From positions 6,324,001 through 6,388,000 of the forward strand of contig CM037472.1 in NCBI GenBank assembly GCA_021014325.1: a DNA stretch of 64,000 nt. Direction: 5' to 3'. Within the stretch, counting starts at the first letter, position 1. Each line of letters begins with the position of its first letter. The notes under the pieces were generated by a model. The model was not told where the DNA came from. It saw nothing but the letters and a program-made list of their open reading frames with translations, and did not search any database. Position numbers and translations under genes: made by a program. The DNA comes from Plazaster borealis (lineage: Eukaryota > Echinodermata > Asteroidea > Forcipulatida > Labidiasteridae). Shown in pieces: positions 25,701 through 40,700 of this stretch.

Positions 25701-28700
25701 ACGGGTTAATACATTTTAAAACAAAACAACTTGTTTCAATCTGAAAGCTCACTGATTATAAAATTAAAAATAGCAACAATTCTTCAGGGAAATAATGATG
25801 TATATATCTGAAACTGTAATAACATTGTACAGACGCCCCCCCTCCCCCCCCAAAAGATCTTCATTTGCTTATTTTGATTACTGCAATCAAAACAAGCAGC
25901 GGTTTTGGAGTGTGCACAGAATCCCTTCCAAAACATCAATCATTTTGCATTGTTTTCATTATAATTGGATCACATGAAATTTGATAATGTTTGATGAAAT
26001 TTGATGACATTTTCATAGTTTGGTTGATTATGTTTAATTGAAAAGTACAGCAGAGAAGGTCACTTAATTTACTCCATGAAAAGAACCCCAATTGATAGAA
26101 TGTAACTTCATCTCAATTTTGTAAAAGTTATTTGTAAAGTTAGCTAGTGAATCTGTAAGTAGCCAACACGATCTATATGTATCCAATGTTTTTATTTCCA
26201 CATTGCTGTCATATTTGATACAACATACCTGCTCACATACAACAATGAATATGTAACAACAAGCTCTAAATGTACAATAAGTTTTTTTCTCCAGAAATTC
26301 AGCTCTTGTTGTTCATTTGTATTTGTTGGGTTTTGTTTTGTGTTCTTTTTTTTGGGGGGGGGGGAGGGGGGGGGTTGGGGAAGTCCTTCAGTTTGTGTAG
26401 TTAACTGGTTAACTGAGGAAATAAAATAAATACATCAAGATGTTCACACTCACAGTTAAAGAAGATACGTTTTAGTAGGCTTAAAGTTGCATAGCCTGTT
26501 TTTCGCTGAAAGAAATTTTTGTTTATTGTTGGGGGTTTTTTCTCTGAATGAATTTTGACAAATGATGCTATTTCAAAATGCAAAACATACAAAATTTGTC
26601 ACTAATGCTATGCACGGAGTTGCGGACAAAGCATGGAGTTGCGGACAAAGCATGGAGCCGCGCAAAGAACACATACAATTTGCAAAAACGTATGGGTGAT
26701 GTACGCGATCCTGACATTTGTTTATTGTTTGGGGTTTTTTCTCTGAATGAATTTTGACAAATGATGCTATTTCAAAATGCAAAACATACAAAATTTGTCA
26801 CTAATGCTATGCACGGAGTTGCGGACAAAGCACGAAGCCGCGGACAAAGCACGGAGCCGCGCAAAGAACACATACAATTTGCAAAAACGTATGGGTGATG
26901 TACGCGATCCTGACATTAATTCATTTTTAGTTATCAGTTGGTGGATTTTTATGTGCAATACCTTAAATGAAGGCTTATAAGTTATAACTTTCTTGAATCT
27001 ATATAAATAGCTATTTTTAAATTTCAATCTAACTTGTTTGCATCAAATTTTCCAAACATCGGACCTTGCATCTTTAAAATGCAGATAATACTTCACTACT
27101 TAAAGGCATACCTTTGGTAATTACTCCAAAAATTAAAGACCATAAAATCTTACTTGGTACATGTAAGAAGCACTGCTGCTGTTGATAATGTACAACATTT
27201 TGAGAAACAATTCCCTTCTAAGGAATGTGGTTTTAGCAAAAGGGATTCAAAAAATGTTCAGTCTGAGAAATGTTTCATGCAGAAATGTTTCTCATTGTGT
27301 GTTCCAAATACGGGTTATTCTTCCTGCGTGGACATATTCACTCCCAATTATCTAAAAAAGCTACCACTTTTTGAAATGGAATTTTCACAGGTTAGTTGTA
27401 CTTGTATTGTATATAGGATAAAAACAATCGAACGGTTCCAAAAACCAAAGGTATACTTTGCCCTGTACACTATTGGTAAGATCGAAAAACACAAATGTTC
27501 ACAGATTCACACATAACTTACATGATTTAAAGTAAGTAAAGGTAGAAAGGGTTCCTTAAAATATTTCTGCCTAAAATGCTATCGTTTCTGAGAAATGAGT
27601 AAAACACTAGTTTTTATCACGCGTGATAATAAACTTGATGTTTGAAAAACAGAAAACACATAAGGTCTCTTTTCACTATTTTCTCGTGACCTCGATGACC
27701 AATTGAGCTCAAATTTTCACGGGTTTGTTATTTCATGCATATGGTTAATCACACAAAACATGAACTTTGTTTGCGACTGTTTTGTCAGCTCTACCAATCC
27801 TGTATAATACCTTTAAACAACATCAGTTATTATCAATCTAATCTTTGAAGGACAATTCAGTGACCAAACTGATATATTATTTTGTTTTCCTCTGTGTGAT
27901 AGTTGCTAAACAATGCTCTAATCATGTAGTAGTCTAGACGATGATGTCATTTCATTGTACATTGTACCTGTAAAGAAACATGTGGCATGATTTTCATTAT
28001 GCTAATGTACAGTACATACATATCTGTCTGGATAAAGGGTGTGTTATGTTAATGAATGACACATTTTGTTCCAGTCTACAATGAATGTGAATCTAAAATA
28101 AGCTGTTTCCACTGCAGGTTTCATTAACATGCACACAAGATTCCTTTATAATTTGTTTTGTTTATTGCTACGTTTCTCTGCTTTTCAGAAAAGAGTCAAA
28201 ATGTGACTTGCAAAATATAAAGTACAACAAACATGTAATACCCTTGTGCATTTTTTTATATAAATACATGATTCCATTGTATTCCAGCCTACATGCAGTT
28301 TCCGGGTAAGGGGGGGGGGTGAGTGGAGATTCATATTTTTAAAGTCTTTCACTCAAGTCTGAATAGCCTTGTTCGGTGACACAAACTTCTTTTTAATATT
28401 TAAGATGCCAATGTATGTTTTTCTCTGCAGTACCGTTTCTATGGTGAACAAGTGGTCAGGGCATGTATAGAGAATGGCTGTCATCATGTTGATATAAGTG
28501 GTGAACCTCAGGTAACTATTGAACTCAGTGTACAACATTGGTATGACCGAGCGGTTAAGAGCACCGGATTCAAGCTCTTGTGTTTCTGATGAGCAGAGTG
28601 TAGGTTCGAGTCCCAGTAGTGGCACTTGTGTCCTTGAGCAAGATACTTTACCATAATTGCTTCATCCTTCGGATTGGACATTAAGCCCCAGGTCCCGTGT

Positions 28701-31700
28701 ACTAGGATTGGTAGTGCATGTAAAAGAACCCAGAACAGTTATCGTGGAAGGTAGGGGTTAGCCCCGGTGTTTCTGGTTCACATAGTTAGCACCCTTGTTT
28801 ACAGGTTTCCTCAGGCTTGCGAGATACAGTGATTCAGTTCACTTTTAAGGCATCCTTGGTTTCATTACCAGAAATATATAATAATAATAATACTACAGGT
28901 AACTTCAGAATATCAACAGTATCAAATGTAATATCCACTTGTTGACAGGTTTCCTCAGGCTTGCGAGCTACAGTGATTAAGTTCACTTCTGAGGCATCCT
29001 TGGTTTCATTACCAGAAATATATAATAATAATAATAATACAGGTAAACTCAGAGTATCAAAAGTATCAAGTGTAATATCCTCTATGGGTGTCCAACAGAC
29101 AACCAGATACTTCTTATTCCTGATATTTCAGGAAGGCATTGCCTCTGTACTCCTGGTTCTTGCTACAAAACAAAACCACCCAGCTGCCGAGGCTTAAAAA
29201 CTGGGCAGCTCATCTGGTAGTCTGTGCAAAGAAATCCGATCACATGTGACACGGATCCTGGAGAGCCTGCATTGGCTACCAGTAGAATCACGAACTCAGT
29301 TGAAGGTCTTGCTACTACTGTTCTGTTGCTTTAGTGCCTCAGCTCCAACATATTTATCTCACAGACATGTTGTCAGTCAAAGAACCTGTCCGAAATGCTT
29401 TCCTGCTCCAAAATTTTTGTCTTTCACAGTTGGGGATTGTCCCTTTTTTATTGTAGAACCGTCTTCTACAGCCATCTTCAATAGCCATTTTCAAAACTTA
29501 GCTTAAATCCTACCTTTTATTGAGAGCTTACTGTACGGCGCTATGAGCAGCGACTGTTAGAATGGTGGCTTAAAAATTCAACGATTGATTGATTGACTGA
29601 TTGATTGATTGATTCATTAATTGACTAATTGATTGCAGTTTTTGGAGGGAATTCAGCTAAACTACGATGCGAAAGCGAAAGAGAGCAATGTTATCATCGT
29701 TGGTTCTTGTGGATTTGACAGCATCCCAGCTGACATGGGGGTGGTCTTCACCAAGAAGAAATTCCCAGGTATGTGTTTACCTCGCTTAAATGTTTGTAGA
29801 AAGGGACAAATATTTGGTATTGACCCAATTCACCCGACGTCGTCATCACAATAATCTTAGTTGCGCCATTTTGGGAGTCAATGTCCCTGTGTGTTATACA
29901 GTGTTGTGCACATTGTAGGCGATACTGATGACTTGACTCCCAAAATGGTGAGCAGGGCAGACGAGAGCCATGTGTGACGTCGGCTCAAGGGGTCAATAGT
30001 CTTCCATCTTATTCTAAACTCTAATGGTATTTGAATTAACAGATTTGATAACTTGGGCATGGTGTTCTCCCTACATTAATCTGATTTCAGATTTTTTTTT
30101 GCTCTCTGAAGAAAATAAACAATTTTGTTGATTAAATTAGCCTGAAACATATAAAAGCCCCAACCTCGTTCCCAGTGGTGTACGATCTCGCTGCGGCATT
30201 TTGTTTCTTTATCAGAATGCCTTGCTCGATCATAACCCCTGGAAGTGTGACTTTGAAATATCCAAATATATTGGATATTTTAATTAGTCCTGCGGTCGAT
30301 CCAATCTGTGTTAGAGACATACGCAGAGCGCGCTGTTAAAAGACGCATCAAGTCATAGAGCAACTGGCCCCCTCATATTCTTTTTCGATCTTGTGATACG
30401 TCTAAATATATATATGCAGTTTAGGGTGATCATATAAAAACATGATTGAAATGTATTGCATCGAAATACGTGCATTTTGACACACGCGTTCTAAGCGCCC
30501 GACAAGCGCCCTACAAGTGCTCTAAACTTCATACATAAGTTACAACCAACTGCAGTTTTGCAATGAGCCAGTTGCGATTTAAAAAATCTAATACAGTCTG
30601 GTACGATGACTTGCCTGGTCACTATTAAATGCTCAATCTGAATTCCTCAGACTGAGAATACTGCTGCTGCTTCATCACATGGTTCGGGGCAAGCTTTTAT
30701 GCAGTGCGTGGTCAATCAGCTTCCCCGGGTCGACCCAGGTCTGCCCCCTTTGTGTTGGAGTAGCTTTGATGTCATTGTCAAGGCTCAACGGGTCAGACCC
30801 AAGTGACCTGCTTGTGGAGCAGGTTACTTTGGGCTGACCTGGGTGTCATGGCCGAGCGGATAAGAACACCGAACTCAAGCTCTGGTGTTTCTGATCAGCA
30901 GAGTGTGGGTTCGAATCCCAGTCGTGACACTTGTGTCCTTAAGCAAGGCACTTAACCACATGCTTCGTCCTTCGGATGGGACGTTAAGTCGTAGGTCCCG
31001 TATGTTGTGTAATGCACGTAAAAGAACCCAGTGCACTTATCGAAAAGAGAAGGGGTTCGCCCCGGTGTTCCTGGTTGATAGGCTGCATATTGCGCCACAG
31101 CACCTTGTAAACCATTACATGGTGCTATGCAAAGGAATAGGTCTCATACTTCAACACGTAACTCCCAGACCTTGTAGGAAAAATACTGAGCGCTTTGAGA
31201 CACCCATCGGGAGTATAAAGCGCTATAATAAGAACTGCGTATTATTATTATTATTATTACCTGCTTGTGGAGCAGGTTACTTTGGGCTGACCTGGGTGCA
31301 TACCTGCTTGTGGAGCAGGTTACTTTGGGCTGACCTGGGTGCATACCTGCTTGTAGAGCAGGTTACTTTGGGCTGACCTGGGTGCATGATGTCTCAATGA
31401 GAAACTTTCTCAATGGTCGCCAATTTTTTAGTTATTTAACTAGACACTTTCAGGAAGTTTGACACACATTTTCACTCTTTAAAGATTGACTTTGTGAGCA
31501 TTGAATAATATTTTTATCGGAAGACATGTACTATTTGTATTAACCTTTGTTTGTAAATTAATTTTACAATGCAGTTGTTTTACCTTGAGAATAATTATTT
31601 AACAATGTTTTTGTTAATCTGTGTTTCGGAATGAAGTAGTTCCGGTCGACTTTCCCAAGATGCGTTGGTATGAATACTGGGGGAATTTGCATTAAAAAAG

Positions 31701-34700
31701 CTCTTGTCAGTGGCTCACCCGGATGAGCACAACCGGGTGAGCTGGGGAAGCTAATAGAACGCACCTACTGCAACCTCCAGATAAGCAATGACTGGTATCC
31801 TTTGTGCAACACAATTCATTGCTAGATGTGTATGTGAGCCTTCAAATTTTTCTGGAAAGAAAGTTAATCAGTCACCACAGGGAGAAATGAATTGACCACG
31901 TTGTGCCCAAACCTGTAGTTTTGTATTTCTGGTGATGCACAGAGTCTGCAAACCTCCTGAAGTGTAACATCGGGGAGGTTCTGGGTCTAGAATAAGGAGG
32001 TACCCAGGCAAGCAAGCCATTTTTGAGGAATTTCCACATTCTTCAAATGTCATCCCTGCTTAACGGTGCAAAAGCTTGCCCCTTAACATCTGACTTAATA
32101 GCTATCATTGGATTTAGTCTGAGGAATTCCAATGAGCATAGCATTTTAAATGTACCAGACATCATTCAAATCTAACTCGCCAGTGGCTTATTGCTAAAGT
32201 TCATAACCGTCTGGTTTGTAGGCTAACTACCCAAACATATAGTACATGTAATGCCATTTCCTGGATTGTTGTACTCTCCCTGATCCATACAGTGCAGAAA
32301 CCGGGGGTTCAGGGTGAATTGGTCAGCAACTACTAAACATTTTAGCTGTCTTTTTGATTTGAAAGCTCATTTTGTCTCCTTTCATTTCATAACTAATGTA
32401 TGACTGATCTGGCACAATCTAAATCAGCTATCTTTGCTGTGGATTTTAAAAGGAGTCGGCAGTTATGCATACTTTCATGCAAATTAACAGAGTAAGGAAA
32501 ATTGTAAAAAAATAAAAATATAAATCTGCTCACATTTAATGAACACAACTCTGCTAAAATCTGTTCAAGTTGAGCCTCAGTGTCCTTCATTGGTTACATT
32601 GGTTTCCTTTCCCCCAGGAAACCCTGTATATACATAGTGGCAAAGGAAATTATCAAACATTTTAACATGTTATTCAAATAGTCTTTACTTTCTGATTTAT
32701 AGGCATTTTGAATACAGTAGAGAGCTTTGTCGCTCTCCAGTCAGGACCTGAGGTACAGTAAACTCTTTGTTTTACCAAATCGCTTGCATAATTAGTTTGG
32801 GTTTTATGAGCATTTTTGTTATTGTTAATGGTAAGGGTTCTTTAAAGGTATCGTACCGTTGGTAATGACTCAAAACAAATATTAGCATAAAAACTCCAAA
32901 AAAATAAAAGTAAAAATTGATACTTGTTGTATTTTGCTTTACCAAATCGCTTGCATAATTAGTTTGGGTTTTATGAGCATTTTTGTTATTGTTAATGGTA
33001 AGGGTTCTTCAAAGGTATCGTACACGTTTGGTAATGACTCAAAACAAATATTAGCATAAAAACTGACTTGGTAACAAGCAACGGAGAGCTGTTGATAGTA
33101 TAAAACATTGTAGGAAACGACTCCCTCTGAAGTAACCTAGTTTTTGAGAAAGAGGTAATTTCTCACTAAAATAATAAAAACTTCTTGCAAGAAGTTTTTA
33201 TTCCTATCTGGAAGCACACAAATTTGTACAACAAGGGTGTTTTTTCTTTCATCATTTTCTTGCTACTTCGATGACCAATTGAGCCCAAATTTTCACAGGC
33301 TTTTTATTTTATGCATATGTTGGGATACACCAAGTGAGAACACTGGTCTTTGACAATTTCCAAACGTGTTCAGTGCCTTTAAAAGTTTAATATATTTTGT
33401 TAATGGTTGAAATTAACTTAACAATGGGGACTAATTACCTGTCATGTTGATTGATCTTACTTACCTGTAGACTAAGGCTGCAGTTATTGGTGTTTACAAA
33501 AATATATAAAAGCAGTACAACTTCTTGATGAGAAGAACAACACCATACATAACTACCGCTACAAGGGAAGAAATTATTAGTCAGTTGGTGTATAAGTCAG
33601 TATGAAAAGGACTTTCAAAACGCTTCAATTGACAATCCTGACATGATTTACAGAAGTGTAAATCTTTTCCTTCTGTTCACTTTTTGCATTTTCTCGTTCC
33701 CAGGGTTCTGCAGGTCACTTCACTACGTATCAGTCAGCCATTCACGGCCTTGCCCACAGTGATGAGCTACCCAAGCTACGCAAAAAGTTTGACTGGAAAC
33801 CCTTGCCAAAGTACACACCAAAACTAGAAAAGAGGTGAGAAACATTCCAAGCACGCGGTAGTCCAGTTGAACCAGTGGTTTCTTCCCTGCCTTTCACCTC
33901 TGTGGACCCCGGTTCGAATCCCAGACCGGAGCCGTGCATATGGATAGGGTTAACAGTTCCTACCTGATTGCATGGGTTTTCCCTATTTAGGATTGTCCGC
34001 CCACATCTAAAACTGATATTTCTTCAGCATCTTCTCTACATAGGTTCCTTCAGGCCTACGGGTCACAGTGCCAGTCACTTTTGAGGGTCTCTTGGTTTCA
34101 TTACCAGAAAGATGTAATCGTATCATTTACATTTAAATCGATTCAAAACGTGTTGTTATTTTATGATGTGGAAAGAAACATTTTTGATCATAACTTTTGT
34201 GTTTTGATGTGATGTCCTTATTCCAAGCTATGAGAGGCGTTGAACGTCGCTCTGCCGCTCCTCTTCCCAAAACTTCCTCACCACCACCACACCAAGGATT
34301 AAATGTTATGGCTCCAAGGCTTTTTTACACACCTCACCCAAGTTGTGGAATGCCCTACCATCTTCACTCAGAACAGCTGCTTCCGTGGACAATTTCAAAT
34401 CCAACCTCAGTTTTGAGTTTTTTCTAAAGTGTATCAAGATTTCTTTCAGTTATGTTTTGCACTTCATAACAAGTTTTACTTATTATTATTATTGGGGGTT
34501 TCGGCTATCCGCCGAAACCACCTTTGTAATCGTCAAGATTTGTTTTCTTATTTTTCTTATACATGTACTTCTTTCCGAAAATCCTCACAGCATTTACACG
34601 TGAAATTTTGTTATGTTCGATCTCAGAAAGTACAGACTTAAAAAGACACAAACAATATATCAAATGAAAGCCTGTGCTCCAACTTAGATCAAGCAGTAGT

Positions 34701-37700
34701 TGTTTCGAGTGTTTGTCATTCATTTCTTGGCGATATTACCGATTTAGAAATGTATTTTGTAAAAGAATTGTAAAATTTCTCCGTGTGATCTTGCGTTAAC
34801 ACTGTACGTAGTGATACGGTCCTCTGACACAGGCATGTATAGAGAGCCCGTCAGTGCAACGCTATATCGTACTGACCTTTGATCCTTCCATTCATGATTT
34901 ATCTAACGATGGCAGGATATAGAGCGTGGAAATAGGGAAACACAAGAGGGTGCTATACAGACTGACCATTAATCTCTGATTTATCAGCGCCCAAAGGGTT
35001 ATCAATTATTTAGCATCTTTCGTTCACCACAACCCTATAGACACCTATTTCTACTCGTGTAAAACAATTCTCATGGACACAAGAATTACAGAAGGCAGTA
35101 TTTGAACACACTAACGGCACATGTAACTTTTCATATTTAACGACCTTTTTCCCCATATTCTTTCACTTACTAATAATCATTACGTTACCACCCCTTCATA
35201 GCACCTTCTGTCAACGTGTTTTTGTTCGAAGGCATTGCATGGGGACAAATCTTATACCATATTGTAGGTTATAATATCTTACTATGAAAAACAAGTTTTC
35301 GTCATTGTGACGTCATCAGGTGTCAAGTTAATTATTATTAAATACGGAAGCGTTAAAGGGATAGTTATTGGTTTTGGCCCATCACAATGTCAAGGTTGTG
35401 TGATAGAAATTGCATCATAAAAGTGCCCTAAAGCAATAGGTTCCATTTTCGTTAACTCTTTCACGTCTGGTGGACAATCGATTGCCATCATCGGGACTAA
35501 TAAACAAACTACATTACGCCACCAAGACATTACTCAATTCTTAATCGTTCGCCTTGTTAAAGCCGAAACCCCAGTATTTGTTCGTAACAAATTCAGTTCT
35601 CGTTATTATTATTATTACATTTCTTTTCTGTACAGAGGAGCTGTTTTCTACAATGAGCAAAGTAAGAAGTGGTGTGTGGTGTTTCCGGGTTCAGATGCAT
35701 CAGTTGTGAGAAGATCTCAACGTTTCATGCACGAGAACAACGACGAACGACCAGTAAGACTTTTTCTCTTAGTTCTCTTCCATTGGTAAAAAAGCTCCTT
35801 GACAAGCTGGGAATACCATTACACAGGCATGAGAATCTTCCTGTTTAAACAGGAATTCCTGTTTTTTCCCTTTCAAATTTGTGGTCTTTGAGTTCAGTGT
35901 GAATTTGATATAAAATTTGGGGGTTGAGTTGTAGGGGGTATACATTTGGATTGCGCTAATCCTTCTTCTCTAATCAGAAATTGTGAGTTTACCCATTTTA
36001 CCTTTGTAATCGTATATCGCAGATCGACACACTGTTCGTGAAAAAACAGCACGTTAACAATTGCCGCCCAGCTTCCATTAGTCTTGGTTCCAAGACGCTC
36101 CAGTTACTGTGTAGTCATGAAAACCTAATCGCTATCTAAACCGCTATCACCCACGGACATGCATTTTTGGCGTTCTATTTTTCAGATTTTTTTCGTACGA
36201 AATAGATTTCCTGTTTTTTCATCGTCGCCCATTCTCATGCCTGATTACATGTTGAGGATGACAGTCATGGTATCGACTTTACTCAAAGTTGCATAGCCCA
36301 ATTCGCTGAAGGAGGATTCTTTGTAAAGATTTTTTGCTCCGAATGAATTTTGACAGATGATGTTGTTTCAAAACGATAAATATACATAAACTTTTGAATC
36401 GACAGTAATTCATTTATAGTTTTTAATTAAATACCACTTATCATTGGCAGATTTTGTTGTGCATTACCTTAAAGGAAAGCTTAAAACTTTCTAAAACAGC
36501 AATAGCTATATAAAATTTAAATTTAATTGGGGTCTTATCAGCAAACAACATTAATAATTATCTTTATGTTTGTTTTTTGGAAGAAAACTTCAAACCAATT
36601 AAGTTAGATTTTTGCTGTTGTAATGCAGTAAGTTTCAACCTTCATAGGTTAGCCCCTTAACATTCCTGTCTCTTAATGCTCCAGACATGCAACCTCTCAG
36701 CGGATCAGCTGATATCCTCTTCTTTCTTGGGCTTTTGACAAACACGGTACAAATATTTGTGACCAAGGCATTTTCCTTTTTGTTGTTGTTGGCAATTTCA
36801 AGTTGCATGTCTGTTCTGACAGCGTGATTACAAAGTTTATACTCCTTTCACCCACTGCAGGATGTAACCCTCTGATAAATATTGACAGACTGATTGGTAG
36901 TTGTGCTGTTCCTCCAATGTACTTGTAATCAGCTTTCCATGACTCTCTGGTCATTTTCTCCACAGATTCAGTATGGTGCTTATGCAGAGGTTGGTGGTTT
37001 GTTGACCCTCATGGTCCTTCTCTTCTTTGGGATCGTCTTCTCTTTCTTCGCCAAATTCAACTTTGGACGGAAGCTCTTGGAGAAGGTGTCTACATTGTGT
37101 GTTCATTTTGTTTTTTATATAACACCCAAGTAGATTCTTGCATTTGATTGGAGGTCACGCGGCATTCATTATTCACACCATTTCATGGCCTATGTCATTA
37201 AGCGTGCATTTTGGTACTATTCAGCATGCATTTTCAATTCAACCTTTTTGCACTGTTGCACGCTAGACTACGGGCGTAAATCATGTCTATAGACCCATTG
37301 CATATGACGTCACACTCTCAAAAAGGAGGCAGATCATTGGACGATAGCTGTTCTCTGTGCGTAAAAACGTGCGCGTGACCTCAGCGTATCTGTAGCGTTT
37401 CGCGTTATGCAAGGGGGACCTATTGATTTCTATAGACCCCGGAACACGCCTCTGACAATGCGCGTCATTTTGGGTGTCAAAACTCTCTTTTGTGCATGTT
37501 TGTATACAATTTTGACACCCAAAATGACACCCAGGATAGGCACAGTAAGTACGCTGCGCATTGTGCAATGGGTCTATTCCCTGAAGATGCTGACGCCTTC
37601 GACGATTCAACGATTATCAACGGTTATCATCGCGTGACCGACTAAAAACCGACCTTTCACAGCTGTACGAAACAGCCTCATAGTGGACGCCATAACAAAT

Positions 37701-40700
37701 ATACAATTTGTCGGTGATTGGATTTTCCTTCAAATGACACAGATATACCTGGGTGTTATATAAAATGAATAATAAATGGTTTGCATTCGTGCAATGGAGA
37801 GAATATTTTCATTCGTTGAGATTTGGAATGTTCCATTCAACTCGATTTCGCCTCGATAAATGGAACATGCCATCTTTCAACTCATAAAAATACTCTCACC
37901 ATTACACTCATAAACTTTCATTATTCGTGCAATAGTCAATGAGAATAGAACAAAGTGTCTGTCACAAGCAGTATGGGGTACATCTTTAAAAATGTGTACT
38001 CGTGCACAGTTGCTATTTGTTCAGTTTAATGTGTAAGTTTTACATTTGATTTGTTCTGTACATGCCCAGGACAATTTAAACATATTGGGGCATGGTTTTG
38101 GCGACCATGACCAGAAATAAGTTTTGACGTAAAATTCACTGATCAAAACAATTTCCGATGGTATGCAAAAAAACCAAGTCAATAACCAGAAACAGTTCAT
38201 GACATAGGTACATCTCTTGAAAATTCATGTTCTCAAAATATACAGCCTTCATTTTATTTTCAAGTAATGGAACTTATTAGTTTTTTGTAATTTTATTAAC
38301 TTTGTATGCTTTGTGAAGAATTCCGTTGACATTTTTCAATAGTTTTTACAATCCGCCATCTTGACACCAAGCCTACTGAGCCAACAACTCTGTAAAGGTT
38401 TGGTCAGAGCAGCTGCATCACCGCAGTTGAACCGAACATGCAAAAACGCTTAACCAATGACCGATGAAACATATTTCTGGTTGGGCTCACCAAAACGCAC
38501 TCTTGGTTATGCCAACAGTGTCATTTCTTGTATATCTCGGGTACGGAGCCTGTGGGAATGCATATAATAGCCATAAATTTGTTAATCAAACATATATAAG
38601 CATGATTAATGAATGTAAGGTTAGAAGAGATGATTCAGGTTGACCTGCCGAGTGGTTTCTTTCCCTGCCTTTCACCTCGTTGGACCCTGGTTCAAGACCT
38701 CCCTCAGACCGGAGCCTTGCATGTGGATTGGGTTTTCAGTCCGTACCTGATTGCATGGGTTTTTCCTAGTTGGGGTTTTCCTCCCACATCTAAAAACTTA
38801 CATTTCTTTATCTTCTCTTCCCGGGTATGTATGGGGTAACAGTGTGATGAACTTTTGTAGATTCCTTGGTTTTATAACCAGAAAGATATAATAATAACAA
38901 TAACCGAAATGATTATACAATTATTGGGTGTATGTAAAGGTGAAGCAGAGACTATGAATCTTTCCTTGATGGGTTTTCCACCTTTCTCTGTCTTCCATTG
39001 ATATTTTATGTTGTAATTTGTTGTTTGTTCTATTCCTATAAGCTCATAGGGACTAGCAGTGATATGCACTATACAAATAAGGTCTATTATTATTATTTCT
39101 CTTTTCTTCTCCACAGTACCCTAAACTGTTCTCTGGTGGGTTCTTCAGCCATGAGGGTCCATCCAAGAAGCAGAGAGATGCTTCAACCTTCAGCCTGACT
39201 CTCCATGGGAAAGGCTTCAGTGAGTCTGCCAAGGACCAGACTAAACATGATGTCAGCATTGTCACCAAGGTGTCTGGACCAGGTGAGGCAGTGTTTTCAA
39301 GTGGCAATCTTTATGTTCAATCTTCCATTAGGCTGTGCAAGTTTCGCGCATATAAACAACGAGAAAACTATATTTTTATATGAAATCAAATCTACTTTTT
39401 AAATTCTATTTACACAAAAATGTTGAAATTAATAATACCCATATCAGTTTGTTACAAAAACATTTTTTATATAACACAAACAATTTCTTAAAATTAAGTT
39501 TGAAACAAAACTAAAACTTGGGATGCTTATTTTTCAGAAACCCCATTTGCCAATCACGCGAATTGGCTCGACCATTAAATATAATGACAACATGAACCTC
39601 GGTTGAGAAAAATTCCTAAATGCTTACAAATAGTTTTGGGTTGTTTGTTCAACCCATAATTATTAAAAAAATTACCAAGTCAGTCTCCCTTGTGGTTTAT
39701 TACTTGTTTACAAATAACCAGAGACGGAGGCCAAGTCTTATTCTTGGGTTTTCTTTGTTGACTTAAATTTATTTTACTTTGATATATTTCATGGCTAAAT
39801 TTTACTTTCCCAACATTATGATATAATTTTTATAGCAAGAAACTACATTAAACTAAAGTATTTGAAGAAACAGAATCACGCACACATATTATACAAATAT
39901 TGACTGATTCGAGTGCTATGGTTAAAACTACGACTCCCGAGGTGATCCCCGGAGCGTTCTATTTTCCCGAGGTGCAGCCGAGGGAAAATGGAACGGTCCG
40001 GGGATCACCGAGGGAGTTGGAGTTTTAACCATAGCACGAGTAAAAGCAGTCAATATTTGTTTTATAACACCCCAACAGACTATTTATCATCCTCGTACAC
40101 GTAACGTTCGTACGCGCATTTCAGATACACAGATAAACAACTGATTGGGTTTGAGGTGGGTAAAAAAGACGTCTGGGTAACGCGCGCGCCATGTAATAGT
40201 CTTTTGACTATTGCATGGCAAACGACTATCACACGGCCACCGGGTTTCTAGTAAAACTAAGACATATCATGTGACGCGCTCTAAACCAATGAAAAGGCAG
40301 AATTTTTGTAAGGGGTGTTATAAATCTCAATATGGTTGGGACCAGCTTGGTCCTGGAAGCTTGAATACGCGCTAGACTTGCACAGTCTATTGTATTTTTA
40401 TACTTTTATAGAGGGAATTTGGGAGTCAAAATTGTTCATTGTTTAATTTTTAATGCATTTGAAAACAGAGAACCTTCACATACCTATTTCATGTTTTATC
40501 ATTGAAGTAATCATTATAAATGTTGTTCTCTTGACTTGTTATTTTAAGGACAAATATAGCGCTGCTGTATCCTATATCATTGGGTATGGAACAAAGAAGC
40601 ACTATATTTGTCTGTATTCGATTCGTGCTTGTGTGATAACTAATAACATGTTGGTTCACATCAAGTGTGGATTCTGGTCTTTGACAAGTACAAATGTTGT

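Noticed and set aside
28540..28625. Apparent tRNA genes at the heads of SINEs (also 30846, 33900 and 51530)
   Set aside because: A and B boxes are present, but the acceptor stems do not close and a SINE body follows directly, so these are tRNA-derived retroposons.
29246..29506. 86-codon frame in SCCPDH intron 3 as an extra exon
   Set aside because: Its translation matches the post-RT segment of LINE ORF2 proteins, and the SCCPDH exons on both sides join in phase without it.
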